Positions 15,911 through 27,289 of a stretch of 64,000 nucleotides of DNA are shown here, piece by piece. The notes under the pieces are model-generated. The model saw only the letters and a program-made list of their open reading frames with translations. It did not search any database and was not told the origin of the DNA. The translations under genes were made by a program, and so were the position numbers. Origin of the DNA: CAVQCJ01 sp963771835 (GTDB taxonomy: Bacteria; Actinomycetota; Actinomycetes; Prado026); contig CAVYVA010000001.1 of the NCBI GenBank assembly GCA_963771835.1, forward strand, positions 992,001 through 1,056,000, read 5' to 3'. Every line of letters begins with the position of its first letter. Position 1 is the stretch's first letter.

Positions 15911-16894
15911 TCAGCCGGACCCGTCCGGCCCGGGCTCGAGGACGGTTCGGATCTGCTCGACGTCGCGGCCCATCTGGTCCACCAGCTCGTCCACCGAGTC
16001 GAACCGGACCATCGGGCGGACCCGGCGGACGAAGTCCACGCCCACCTGCTCGCCGTACAGGTCCAGGTCGTCGCGGTCCAGGACGTAGGCCTCGACCCGG
16101 CGCTGGACCCCGTCGAACGTGGGGTTGGTCCCGACCGAGACGGCCGCCGGCAGCCGCTCCCCGCCGGGCCGGACCAGCCAGCCGGCGTACACCCCGTCCG
16201 CCGGGACGGCGGCGCGCTCGTCGGGGTCCAGGTTCGCGGTCGGGAAGCCCAGCTTGCGGCCGCGGTGGTCGCCGTGCACGACCTCGCCCTCGACCCGGTG
16301 CGGACGGGCCAGGACCTCGGCGGCCCCCTCGACGTCCCCGTCGGCCAGCATCGTCCGGACCGCGGTGCTGGACCAGGCCTGCGGACCGTCGCGCCCGACC
16401 AGCCCGACCGCCTCGACCGTGAACCCGTACCGGGCGCCCAGCTCGGCGAGCGTGCCCACGTCGCCCGCGGCGTGATGCCCGAACCGGAAGTCCGCCCCGA
16501 CGACCACGGCCACCGGGGCGAGCCCGGCGACGAGCAGGTCGGTGACGAACACCTCGGGGCTCAGGTGGGAGAGCTCGGTCGTGAACGGGATGACCCACAC
16601 CCCGTCGGCGCCGGCCTCCTGGAGCAGCTCGGCGCGCTGGACGACCGAGCACAGCCGCGCCGGCGGGGTGCCCCGTCTGGCCACGTCCGCGGGGTGCGGG
16701 TCGAAGGTGACCGCCACCAACGGGACTCCCGCGGCCGCGGCGACCTGCGCGGCCCGGCCGACGACGACCCGGTGGCCGCGGTGCACCCCGTCGAAGACGC
16801 CGATCGTGACGACCGACGGTCCGACGGCGGCTGGTGCGGTGCCGCCCCGCCAGACCCTGGTCTGGACCGGCAGCCCCGGTCGGTGCTCGGACAC
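15911..16894 (-). CDS. ribF: Bifunctional riboflavin kinase / FAD synthetase
   Basis: The protein is 327 aa. It phosphorylates riboflavin to FMN and adenylates FMN to FAD. The N-terminal FAD synthetase half has the nucleotidyltransferase signature GVFDGVHRGH (about residues 33-42) and SSTAVR near 175. The C-terminal flavokinase half contains GRKLGFPTANLDP, GVYAGWL and EAYVLDRDDLDLYGEQV. It is read after truB with only a 25-bp gap and lies upstream of rpsO, as usual in Actinobacteria. Confidence 0.96.
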   Translation of the reverse strand: MSEHRPGLPVQTRVWRGGTAPAAVGPSVVTIGVFDGVHRGHRVVVGRAAQVAAAAGVPLVAVTFDPHPADVARRGTPPARLCSVVQRAELLQEAGADGVWVIPFTTELSHLSPEVFVTDLLVAGLAPVAVVVGADFRFGHHAAGDVGTLAELGARYGFTVEAVGLVGRDGPQAWSSTAVRTMLADGDVEGAAEVLARPHRVEGEVVHGDHRGRKLGFPTANLDPDERAAVPADGVYAGWLVRPGGERLPAAVSVGTNPTFDGVQRRVEAYVLDRDDLDLYGEQVGVDFVRRVRPMVRFDSVDELVDQMGRDVEQIRTVLEPGPDGSG

Positions 16895-16919
16895 GCGGAC
16901 ATCCTGCCGTAGCGACCGG

Positions 16920-17848
16920 CTACGGCTGGGCGGGGGCGAAGACCACCAGCGCCCGTAGCACCCCGTCGCGCGGTGCCATCAGCGCCAGCACGGCGCCGTC
17001 CGGGCCGAAGACGCCGACCGGCCCGTCGGCCGGGGCGCCGGCGGGCTGGGTGCCCGGCAACGGCAACGGCAACGGTCGCCCGTGCCCGACCGCCGCGGCG
17101 GCCTCGGCGTCGACGTCCAGGCGCGGGAACTGCGCCGCGACCGCCTCGGCCAGCGGGACGTACCGGAAGTCCTCCTCGAGCTCGGCGAGCGTGCTGGCCT
17201 GCGCCGCGGTGAACGCCCCGACCCGGGTCCGTCGCAGGGCGACCAGGTGACCGCCGACGCCCAGCCGTGCGCCCAGGTCGCGCGCCAGCGCTCGCACGTA
17301 CGTGCCCGTCGAGCAGCTGACCGCGACGTCCACGTCGAGCAGGTCCGGCGCCGGCCGGCGCAGCGCCAGCACCTCGAAGGACGCGACGACCACCGGCCGG
17401 GCCGCGAGCTCCACCTGCTCGCCGGCCCTGACCCGCGCGTAGGCGCGGACCCCGTCGACCTTCACCGCCGACACCGCGGACGGGACCTGCATGAGCGGCC
17501 CGGTGAAGCCGCCGGCGGCGGACCGGACCTGCTCCTCGGTCAGCGCGGCGGTGGAGGCACCCCAGAGCGGCTCGCCCTCGCCGTCGTCGGTGCTCGTCGA
17601 CCCGCCGAGCCTGATGGTGGCCAGGTAGTCCTTGTCGGCCAGCGCGAGGTGGCCGAGCAGCTTGGTGGCCCGGCCCAGGCCCAGCAGCAGGACACCGGTC
17701 GCGGCGGGGTCCAGGGTGCCGGCATGGCCGACGCGCCGGGTACCGGCCAGCCGGCGCACCCGGGCCACGATGTCGTGGGACGTCGGCCCGGCCGGCTTGT
17801 CGACGACGACGAGACCCGACGGCGGCTCGGTCCGCTCCCCCGGCTCAG
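16920..17848 (-). CDS. truB: tRNA pseudouridine(55) synthase, start uncertain
   Basis: TruB makes pseudouridine-55 in the T-loop of tRNA. The diagnostic segments GLVVVDKPAGPTSHD, RVGHAGTLDPAATGVLLLGLG (catalytic Asp in GTLDP) and STGTYVRALARDLG are all present and open through to the stop at 16920. No ATG, GTG or TTG lies at the expected place about 15 codons before GLVVVDK. If one base is missing from the CCCCC run at 17837-17841, the frame begins with a CTG at 17848 overlapping the rbfA stop (CTGA) and gives about 309 aa. I give that coordinate as a best guess. Function is secure; the N-terminus is not. Confidence 0.9.
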
Positions 17849-18373
17849 CCGTCGGCGTGCCCGTTCTCGGCGGCTCCGGCGGCTCCGGCGGCCCCGGCGG
17901 CTCCGGCGGCTCCGGTCGGCCTCGTCGGCCTGGTCCGCCTCGTCGGCCTCCTCGGTCGGCTTCCGGTACGGGTCCGGCTCGCCGGCGTACGTGGCGCCGG
18001 CGGCGGCCCGCTGCACCTCGGCGTCCGAGGCGGCGGCACGCACCAGCAGCTCGTCGATCACCTGGGCGTTCTCGGGGAGCGCGTCGGCAACGAACGCGAG
18101 CGACGGCGTGTGCCGGACGCCGGTCTGCCGTCCCACCTCCGTACGCAGGACGCCGCGCGCGCTGTCCAGCGCCGCGGCGGTGTCGGCCCTGGCCGCGTCG
18201 TCGCCGTACACCGTGTAGAAGACCGTGGCCTCGCGCAGGTCCCCGGTCACCCGCGCGTCGGTGATCGTGACGAACCCGAGCCGCGGGTCTTTGACCCGCA
18301 TCTCCAGCGTCTCGGCGACGATCACCTGGATCCGCTCGGCCAGCTTGCGGGCACGGGCCTGCTGGGCGCTCAC
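17845..18373 (-). CDS. rbfA: Ribosome-binding factor A, one frame disruption near the repetitive 3' end
   Basis: RbfA helps 16S rRNA maturation of the 30S subunit. The start is a GTG at 18373 overlapping the DUF503 stop (GTGA). The core KH-like domain is clear: KLAERIQVIVAETLEMRVKDPRLGFVTITDARVTGDLREATVFYTV. After about residue 150 there is an acidic tail (EEADEADQADEAD) and then the GGCTCCGGC repeat, where the frame runs open into truB. Skipping one base near 17917 gives an Ala/Gly repeat tail ending ENGHADG at a TGA (17845-17847), 175 aa in all. I prefer that reading; it fits the +1 insertion pattern elsewhere in the window. Confidence 0.9.
17872..17916. repeat. Five tandem copies of a 9-bp repeat in the rbfA 3' end
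   Basis: Five copies of GGCTCCGGC (the third is GGCCCCGGC and the last ends in T) run head to tail. In the presumed rbfA frame they encode a Gly-Ala-Ala repeat. The neighbouring EAD-rich tail is also repetitive, so this C-terminus is low-complexity and probably variable in length between strains. Confidence 0.9.
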
Positions 18374-18666
18374 TCGTCCTCCTCGGAATGCAGCCGGCGT
18401 CGTGCCGACAGCAGCTCGATCTCCGGGCGGCCGGCGACCAGCCGCTCGCACGCGTCCAGCACGTGGGTGCAGTGCGCCGCATCGGGAGCCACCACAGCCA
18501 CCCCGACCAGCGCTCTGCGGTGCAGGTCGAGGTGGCCGGCCTCGGCGGCCGCCACCTCGAACCGGCGACGCAGCTCGGCGACGATCGGCCGCACCACGGC
18601 GCGCTTGTCCTTCAGGGAGTGCACGTCGCCGAGCAGCAGGTCGAGCCCGAGGGTTCCCACGAACAT
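18370..18666 (-). CDS. DUF503 family protein
   Basis: The protein is 98 aa. The family hallmark near residue 16, HSLKDKRAVVRPIVAELRRRF, is present, followed by the conserved alpha/beta ferredoxin-like pattern. DUF503 proteins almost always sit between infB and rbfA, as here (16 bp after infB, overlapping rbfA). A role in ribosome or RNA metabolism is suggested by context only. Confidence 0.93.
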   Translation of the reverse strand: MFVGTLGLDLLLGDVHSLKDKRAVVRPIVAELRRRFEVAAAEAGHLDLHRRALVGVAVVAPDAAHCTHVLDACERLVAGRPEIELLSARRRLHSEEDE

Positions 18667-18682
18667 GGTCCGCCCCGGGCTG

Positions 18683-21475
<2,793 letters not shown>

Positions 21476-21625
21476 TGCTCTCCTCATCTTGGTCCGAGCC
21501 ACTCGCGGCGCGGACCGTCAGTACGTGGGCATGCTCATCGGTGCGTGCTCATCGCGCGGTCATCGTGTTCTCGACCTGCCTTCTGGACGGACCCGGCGTG
21601 ACCGCCGGGCACCTGCTGTGCGTCG

Positions 21626-21907
21626 CTATCCTCGCGCTGCCTCGATGAACCCCCGCACCGGCCCCGGGTCGAGCGGTCCCGGCAGGCGGAAGGCCCGCGG
21701 GAACGCCCTGCGGCGCTGTGCGAGGTCGAGGCAACCCGGGTCGGGGTGCAGGTGCGCGCCCCGGCCGGGCAGCCGACCGGCGGGATCGGGGGTCACGGAC
21801 CCTTCGACGACCACCAGGCGGAGCAGCTCGACCCTGGCCGCCCGAGTCCGGCACCCCACGCAGGTGCGCTGCGGGCGTGCATCGTCCACCGGTTGGCCGG
21901 TTGTCAC
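21626..21907 (-). CDS. ylxR: YlxR (DUF448) family protein
   Basis: The protein is 93 aa from a GTG at 21907. The family signature PQRTCVGCRTRAARVELLRLVV is near residues 12-33, followed by GRLPGRGAHLHPDPGCLDLAQRRRAFPRAFR. YlxR proteins bind RNA and lie between nusA and infB. The start is 5 bp after the nusA stop. About 150 bp separate it from infB; that gap holds a small hairpin (CCCGGCG-N4-CGCCGGG) but no gene. Confidence 0.93.
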   Translation of the reverse strand: MTTGQPVDDARPQRTCVGCRTRAARVELLRLVVVEGSVTPDPAGRLPGRGAHLHPDPGCLDLAQRRRAFPRAFRLPGPLDPGPVRGFIEAARG

Positions 21908-21912
21908 CGAGT

Positions 21913-22959
21913 CTACGCCTCCGGAGCGGCACCGGCGGTCGGGTCCCCGTCCTCGGGTGCGTCCGCCACGGGCTCGGGGGGCGTCTGGCCGGCAGGGAGG
22001 ACGTCCGGGCGGATGTCGATCCGCCAGCCGGTCAGCCGTGCGGCCAGGCGGGCGTTCTGCCCCTCCCGGCCGATGGCGAGCGAGAGCTGGTAGTCCGGCA
22101 CGGTGACCTGGGCCGACCGGCCGGCCAGGTCGACGATGTCCACCCGCTGGACCTTGGCCGGCGACAGCGCGTGGGCGACCATCTCGGCCGGGTCCTCGGA
22201 CCAGTCGACGATGTCGATCTTCTCGCCGTGCAGCTCGGTCATGACCTGCCGGACCCGGGCGCCCATCGGCCCGATGCAGGCGCCCTTCGCGTTCACCCCG
22301 GCCCGGTTCGACCGGACGGCGATCTTGGTCCGGTGCCCGGCCTCCCTGGCGACCGCGCAGATCTCCACGGTGCCGTCGGCGATCTCCGGCACCTCGAGGG
22401 CGAACAGCTTCTTGACCAGGGACGGGTGGGTGCGGGACAGCGTGATCTGCGGACCGCGCGGCCCGCGCCGCACCGCGACGACGAAGCACTTGAGCCAGGC
22501 GCCGTGCACGTAGGTCTCCCCCGGCACCTGCTCCTGCGGGGGGAGCACGCCCTCGACCTTGCCCAGGTCCACCAGCACGTCGCGCGGGTTGCTGGCCTGC
22601 TGGATCACCCCGGAGACCACGTCGCCCTCGCGGCCGCTGAACTCCCCGAACGTCTTCTCGTCCTCAGCCTCGCGCAGCCGCTGCAGGATCACCTGCCGGG
22701 CCGTCGACGAGGCGATCCGGCCGAACCCCTCGGGCGTGTCGTCGTACTCGGAGATCATCGCGCCCTGCTCGTCGGTGCGGGCCGCCCACACCGTCACGTG
22801 GCCGGTGCCGCGGTCCAGGTGCACCCGGGCCCGCGGCTGGGCGCCCTCGGTGTGGTGGTAGGCGACGAGCAGCGCCGACTCGATGGCGCCGATCAGGGTC
22901 TCGAAGGAGATCTCCTTCTCACGCACGAGGCCGCGCAGGGCGGCCATGTCGATGTCCAC
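21913..22959 (-). CDS. nusA: Transcription termination/antitermination protein NusA
   Basis: The protein is 348 aa, the short actinobacterial form without the C-terminal AR repeats. It binds RNA polymerase and nascent RNA. It has the N-terminal RNAP-binding domain (residues 1 to about 110), an S1 domain (GREGDVVSGVIQQ), KH1 (NRAGVNAKGACIGPMGARVRQVM) and KH2 (LSLAIGREGQNARLAARLTGWRIDI). The stop of rimP lies 2 bp upstream and ylxR follows. Confidence 0.97.
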   Translation of the reverse strand: MDIDMAALRGLVREKEISFETLIGAIESALLVAYHHTEGAQPRARVHLDRGTGHVTVWAARTDEQGAMISEYDDTPEGFGRIASSTARQVILQRLREAEDEKTFGEFSGREGDVVSGVIQQASNPRDVLVDLGKVEGVLPPQEQVPGETYVHGAWLKCFVVAVRRGPRGPQITLSRTHPSLVKKLFALEVPEIADGTVEICAVAREAGHRTKIAVRSNRAGVNAKGACIGPMGARVRQVMTELHGEKIDIVDWSEDPAEMVAHALSPAKVQRVDIVDLAGRSAQVTVPDYQLSLAIGREGQNARLAARLTGWRIDIRPDVLPAGQTPPEPVADAPEDGDPTAGAAPEA

Positions 22960-22960
22960 C

Positions 22961-23482
22961 TCACACCTCGCCCTCGTCGTCCGCGTCGTCGCCGGTCCCG
23001 GGGGCGGCGTCCTGCGCGCCGGCCGGCGCCGCCCCGAACTCGACCTGGACCTTCGCCCGGCGCACGTCGACCAGCCGCAGCCGCCGGTCCGACCCGGTGG
23101 AGTCGAGCACCACCTCGTCCGCGTCCACGGCCGCGACCCGCCCGGTCACCGTCGAGCCGTCGGCGAGGACCGCCTCGACCAGCCGGCCGGTCGCTCGACG
23201 CCAGTGCCGCTGCTCGGTCAGCGGGCGGTCGACCCCGGGTGACCCGACCTCGAGCACGTACGCCTGGCCGCCCATCACGTCGGTCTCGTCCAGGACGGCG
23301 GACACCTTCTGGCTGACCTGCGCGACGTCGTCCATCGAGACGCCGCCGTCGCGGTCGACGCTGATGCGCAGCAGCCTGCGGCGGCCCGCGGAGCTCACGC
23401 TGACGTCCTCGAGGTCCAGGCCGGCCGATGCGACCACGGGTGCCACCACCGCGCGGACGCGTTCGGGGCTCGCCGTCGCCAT
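22961..23482 (-). CDS. rimP: Ribosome maturation factor RimP
   Basis: The protein is 173 aa from an ATG at 23482, with AAAGGGG upstream. It acts in 30S subunit assembly. Characteristic segments are GLDLEDVSVSSAGRRRLLRISVDRDGGVSMDDVAQVSQ and LEVGSPGVDRPLTEQRHWRRATGRLVEAVL. An acidic C-terminal tail (about 20 residues) follows. It leads the nusA-infB operon. The 112-bp gap to the divergent lipoprotein gene should hold its promoter. Confidence 0.95.
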   Translation of the reverse strand: MATASPERVRAVVAPVVASAGLDLEDVSVSSAGRRRLLRISVDRDGGVSMDDVAQVSQKVSAVLDETDVMGGQAYVLEVGSPGVDRPLTEQRHWRRATGRLVEAVLADGSTVTGRVAAVDADEVVLDSTGSDRRLRLVDVRRAKVQVEFGAAPAGAQDAAPGTGDDADDEGEV

Positions 23483-23594
23483 GGTCACCCCTTTGTTCTG
23501 TTGTCGCCGCTGGTCCCGTTGTCGTTGCACGCGTGCCCGACGCGGCCAGGGTAGCCGTCCGGAGCCGTCGCCAGGGCATGGGATCCTTCCTGCC

Positions 23595-24134
23595 GTGGCA
23601 ACCCCCCGCTCGCGCCGCGCGGTGCTGGCCGCCGGATTCGGGGCCGTCGGCGCGGTCGCGCTGAGCGGGTGCACCTCGGGGTCGGACCAGCCCGCGCCGC
23701 CGACGCCCTCGCGGCCCAGCGCCGACGAGGTCGCCCGCCGGACGGTCGCGACGACCGAGCAGGCGCTGCTCGCGACGACGCAGCTGCTGGCGAGCAGCCT
23801 GCCAGCCGGCCGGGTGGCGGTGGGCCGGGTGGCCGACCTGGCCGCCGCCGCGCACGCGGCCCACGTCGCGGCGATGCTCCAGGGGCTGTCCCAGCCGTCC
23901 GCCTCGAGCGGGTCCGGCTCGGGGTCGCCGAGCGCTTCCGCTGCGACCGGCCAGGCGACGCCCGGGTCACCCACGCCACCGACGGCAGCCTCGCTGGCCA
24001 CCGCCCAGGCGGCCGCCGCGACGGCGTACCAGGCCTTGCTCGGCCCGGTGACCGGACCGCTGGCGCGGCTGATCGCCTCGGTGGCGGCCTCGGACGCGGC
24101 GCTCGCGTCGGCCCTGCGCGGAGCAGCCGGGTGA
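23595..24134 (+). CDS. Small secreted lipoprotein with a twin-arginine-like N-terminus
   Basis: The protein is 179 aa from a GTG at 23595. The N-terminus RSRRAVLAAGFGAVGAVALSGC combines a basic RSRR segment, a hydrophobic stretch and a lipobox (LSGC, Cys near residue 27). The rest is an Ala-rich helical segment with a Ser/Gly/Pro-rich low-complexity linker in the middle. The function is unknown. The stop overlaps the start of a ferritin-like DUF4439 gene (GTGA), and the pair diverges from rimP. Confidence 0.78.
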   Translation: MATPRSRRAVLAAGFGAVGAVALSGCTSGSDQPAPPTPSRPSADEVARRTVATTEQALLATTQLLASSLPAGRVAVGRVADLAAAAHAAHVAAMLQGLSQPSASSGSGSGSPSASAATGQATPGSPTPPTAASLATAQAAAATAYQALLGPVTGPLARLIASVAASDAALASALRGAAG

Positions 24135-24554
24135 GCGCCACGGATGCGTTGGAGGCAGCGCTCGCCGGCGAGCACGCGGCCGTCTACGCCTACGGCGTGG
24201 TCGGTGCCCGGCTGCAAGGGCACCCGGACGAGCGCCAGGCCCGGTCCGGCTACGACGCGCACCGCCAGCGCCGGTCGACGATCACCCGGATGCTGTCCGA
24301 CGCGGGTGCGACCCCGGCGCCGGCCGCCGCCGCCTACGACCTCGGCGGCCCGGTGCTCACCGCGGCCGCCGCCCGCACGCTGGCCGCCGGTGTGGAGACC
24401 AGGGCCGCCGCCGACGTACGCGGACGTGGTCTCGGCCGCCTCCGGGTCGGTGCGCCAGGGCGCCTCGCTGTGGCTGGCCGACGCCTCGGTCCGGGCGACC
24501 GGCTGGTCCGGCCAGCCGGCGGCGTTCCCGGGGCTGCCCGAACGCTCGGCCTAG
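24131..24554 (+). CDS. DUF4439 (ferritin-like) protein, one frame disruption
   Basis: The reading frame starts at GTG 24131 overlapping the lipoprotein stop. The first part (ALEAALAGEHAAVYAYGVVGARLQG) is a ferritin-like helix with a Glu-His pair. The rest (TYADVVSAASGSVRQGASLWLADASVRATGW) is in the next frame, and removing one base near 24413 joins them into about 140 aa. Such DUF4439 proteins commonly accompany rimP/proS in Actinobacteria. Metal binding is likely from the fold but unproven. Confidence 0.82.
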
Positions 24555-24687
24555 CTGCACACCGGCGCGTGGTCGGCCGTCACCGCAGGTCCGGGTCGAA
24601 GTGCTGGTAGTCGCGGATCGTGGGACGCCGCACCCGGCGGTCTCGCACGAGGTGCGCCTGGACTGGGACCCGCTGGGGCCGGGCGGG

Positions 24688-25401
24688 CTAGCCCGCGCGC
24701 CAGCGGTCGACGACGGCGAGCACCTCGTCGAGCCGGGTCACGACGGCGTCCGGGACGCCCTCGGAGTGGCCGCGCTGGTGCTCGGGGATCGTGCTGTGCG
24801 GGACGAAGATCGTCCGCATCCCGACCGACCCGGCGCCGAAGACGTCGTCGAAGAGCCGGTCCCCGACGAAGACCGCCCGACCGGGATCGGCGACGCCGAC
24901 CGCCGCCAGGGCGGCCGCGAACGCCTCCGGGTGCGGCTTCACGTACCCGAGCTCGCTGCTGAAGACGGCCCCGTCCAGGTGCTCGAGCACGCCGTCCCTG
25001 GCGAAGACCCGCTCGTGGTAGTCGCGGCTCCAGAGCGTGTTGGACAGCACGCCGACGCGCAGTCCCCGCGCGCGCAGGCCCAGGAGCAGGTCCAGTGCCT
25101 GCGGGTCGGTCCAGGTGTGCGGCTCCCAGGCCGCCTCGTACGCGGCGAGCGCGACGGCGTGCCGTTCGTGACCGACGTCGACCCCGGCTGCCGCCAGCAC
25201 GCCGTCCAGGGTGGCCGCGACGTGGTCGTCCCGGCCGGCGACCCAGGCCCGATCCTCGGCCTCGAGCAGGCGGTCGGCGAGCGAGTCGGCCCCGTCCGGG
25301 TCGTAGACGCAGGCGTACTCCAGCCAGATCTCCCGGACGTCGACCGTGTGCCAGGGCGTGAGCGTGCCGCCCCAGTCGAACACGACCGCGTCGATCAGCA
25401 T
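24688..25401 (-). CDS. HAD-superfamily hydrolase
   Basis: The protein is 237 aa from an ATG at 25401. HAD motif I is AVVFDWGGTLT (the first Asp is the nucleophile, with Trp-Gly in place of the usual catalytic Asp+2 pattern, as in many phosphoglycolate-phosphatase-like proteins). Motif II is VGVLSNT. Motif III is the Lys of YVKPHPEAF, and motif IV is VFVGDRLFDDVFGA. The substrate is unknown. It follows proS with 16 bp between, so it is probably co-transcribed. After its TAG the same frame stays open for 35 more codons (to 24580), which may be chance. Confidence 0.88.
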   Translation of the reverse strand: MLIDAVVFDWGGTLTPWHTVDVREIWLEYACVYDPDGADSLADRLLEAEDRAWVAGRDDHVAATLDGVLAAAGVDVGHERHAVALAAYEAAWEPHTWTDPQALDLLLGLRARGLRVGVLSNTLWSRDYHERVFARDGVLEHLDGAVFSSELGYVKPHPEAFAAALAAVGVADPGRAVFVGDRLFDDVFGAGSVGMRTIFVPHSTIPEHQRGHSEGVPDAVVTRLDEVLAVVDRWRAG

Positions 25402-25417
25402 CCGCACGCCCCGGACG

Positions 25418-27198
25418 TCAGGACCGGCAGGCGGCGGCGACCCGCTCGGCGGCCAAGGCCAGCGAGGCCACCGGTACGTCCTCGCGGTCGCCGGTCCGGC
25501 GGTCGCGCAGCTCCACCACTCCGTCGGCGAGGCCCTTGCCCGACCACGACGATGGTCGGGACCCCGAGAAGCTCGGCGTCCTTGAACTTCACCCCCGGCG
25601 AGACCCCGCGCCGGTCGTCGACGAGCACGCGGATGCCCGCCTCGCCCAGCAGCGCCGTGAGGCCTCTCGGCGGCCTCGAACACCGCGTCGTCCTTGCCGG
25701 TGGCCACGATGTGCACGTCCGCGGGAGCCACCTCGCGCGGCCAGCAGAGCCCGAGCTCGTCGCAGGTCTGCTCGGCGATCGCGGCCACCGCCCGGGACAC
25801 CCCGATCCCGTACGAGCCCATCGTGACCACGACCTGCTTGCCGTGCTCGTCGAGGACCTTGAGGTCCAGCGCCTGCGCGTAGCGGCGACCGAGCTGGAAG
25901 ATGTGCCCGATCTCGATCCCGCGCTCGATCCGCAGGCTGCCGCCGCAGACCGGGCACGGGTCGCCGTCGCGGATCTCCGCGGCCTCGATGGTGCCGTCGC
26001 CGACGAAGTCCCGGCCCACCACCAGGTCGTACACGTGCCGGCCGGGCTCGTTCGCCCCGGTGATCCAGCGAGTGCCCTCGACGACGCTCGGGTCGAGCAG
26101 GAACCGCACCTTCGACGCAGACGCCTCGCCCAGGGACAGCGGGCCGATGTACCCCTTGACCAGGGCCGGGTTGGCGGCGAAGTCCTCCTCCGTCGCCGGC
26201 TCGACCTCGGCCGGGGCCAGCTGCGCCTCGACCCGCTTGAGGTCGACCTCTCGGTCACCGGGCAGCCCGATGGCCAGCAGCTCGGTGCGGCCGTCCGGGT
26301 GGGTCAGCCGGACGACGACGTTCTTGAGGGTGTCGGCCGCAGTCCACTCCCGGTCGCCGCGGCGCAGGTCCGCCCGCTCGTTGGACAGGTCGACCAGGGT
26401 CTCGATCGTCGGCGTGCCGGGGGTGTCGTGCACGTGCGCGGCCGGGGCGTCGTCGTAGGCGAGCGGCCCGGGAGGCCTGGTCTGCACGGCCTCGACGTTG
26501 GCGGCGTAGTCGCAGTTCGTGCACTGCACGAAGGTGTCCTCGCCGGTCTCGGTCGGGGCGAGGAACTCCTCGCTCGCGCTGCCGCCCATCGCGCCGGACA
26601 TCGCCGACACCACGACGTAGCGGAGCCCGAGCCGGTCGAACGTCTTCAGGTACGCGGCACGGTGGCCCTCGTAGGAGCGCTGCAGACCGGCGTCGTCGAT
26701 GTCGAACGAGTACGAGTCCTTCATGACGAACTCGCGTCCGCGCAGGATCCCGGCCCGCGGCCGCGCCTCGTCCCGGTACTTCGTCTGGATCTGGTAGATC
26801 CACAGCGGGAGGTCCTTGTACGACGAGTACAGGTCCTTGACCAGCAGCGTGAACATCTCCTCGTGCGTCGGGCCGAGGAGGTAGTCGTTCTTCTTGCGGT
26901 CCTGCAGCCGGAAGATGCTGTCGCCGTACTCGGTCCACCGGCCGGTGACCTCGTACGGCTCCCGCGGCAGCAGCGCCGGGAAGTGCACCTCCTGCGCGCC
27001 GGCGGCGTCCATCTCCTCGCGGACGATCCGCTCGATGTTGCGGTAGACGAGGTAGCCGAGCGGGAGCCAGGAGAAGATGCCGGGCGAGACCCGCCGGATG
27101 TAGCCGGCGCGCACGAGCAGCCGGTGGCTGGGCACCTCGGCGTCGGACGGGTCCTCGCGCAGCGTGCGCACGAACAGCGACGACATGCGCAGGACCAC
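25418..27198 (-). CDS. proS: Proline-tRNA ligase, two frame disruptions
   Basis: Class II prolyl-tRNA synthetase of the bacterial type with an editing insertion. The start at GTG 27198 has GAGGAG upstream and begins VVLRMSSLFVRTLREDP. Motif 1 lies near SPGIFSWLPLGY; motif 2 is YRDEARPRAGILRGREFVMKDSYSFD; the insertion domain is about residues 220-400; motif 3 is GSYGIGVSRAVAAI. Near 25661 and at the CCC run 25539-25541 the frame shifts twice by +1. Removing both restores the anticodon-binding domain (LTALLGEAGIRVLVDDRRGVSPGVKF, then VVELRDRRTGDRED) and gives 592 aa. Two errors in an indispensable single-copy gene point to sequence error. Confidence 0.95.
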
Positions 27199-27289
27199 GA
27201 AGACTCCTCGGTTGGCGCCGCTGCCCGGCGGCGGTCGGCCGAGGATATCCGGCGCCCCCGCCACGGCCGGCGGCGTTTTCCTGGCGAGG

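Noticed and set aside
17872..17916. Tandem GGCTCCGGC repeats as a possible CRISPR or satellite
   Set aside because: The repeats are only 9 bp with no spacers and lie within a coding tail; they are simple codon-level repeats.
23578..23594. ATG at 23578 as the lipoprotein start
   Set aside because: It is out of frame with the lipobox; the GTG at 23595 gives a proper signal peptide.
24131..24554. Calling the DUF4439, proS, saccharopine-like and anti-sigma genes pseudogenes
   Set aside because: Single-base corrections restore full-length conserved proteins, and the same error type affects genes expected to be essential.
27199..27289. T-box or other riboswitch upstream of proS
   Set aside because: Only 91 bp are available and no T-box consensus or specifier stem is seen.
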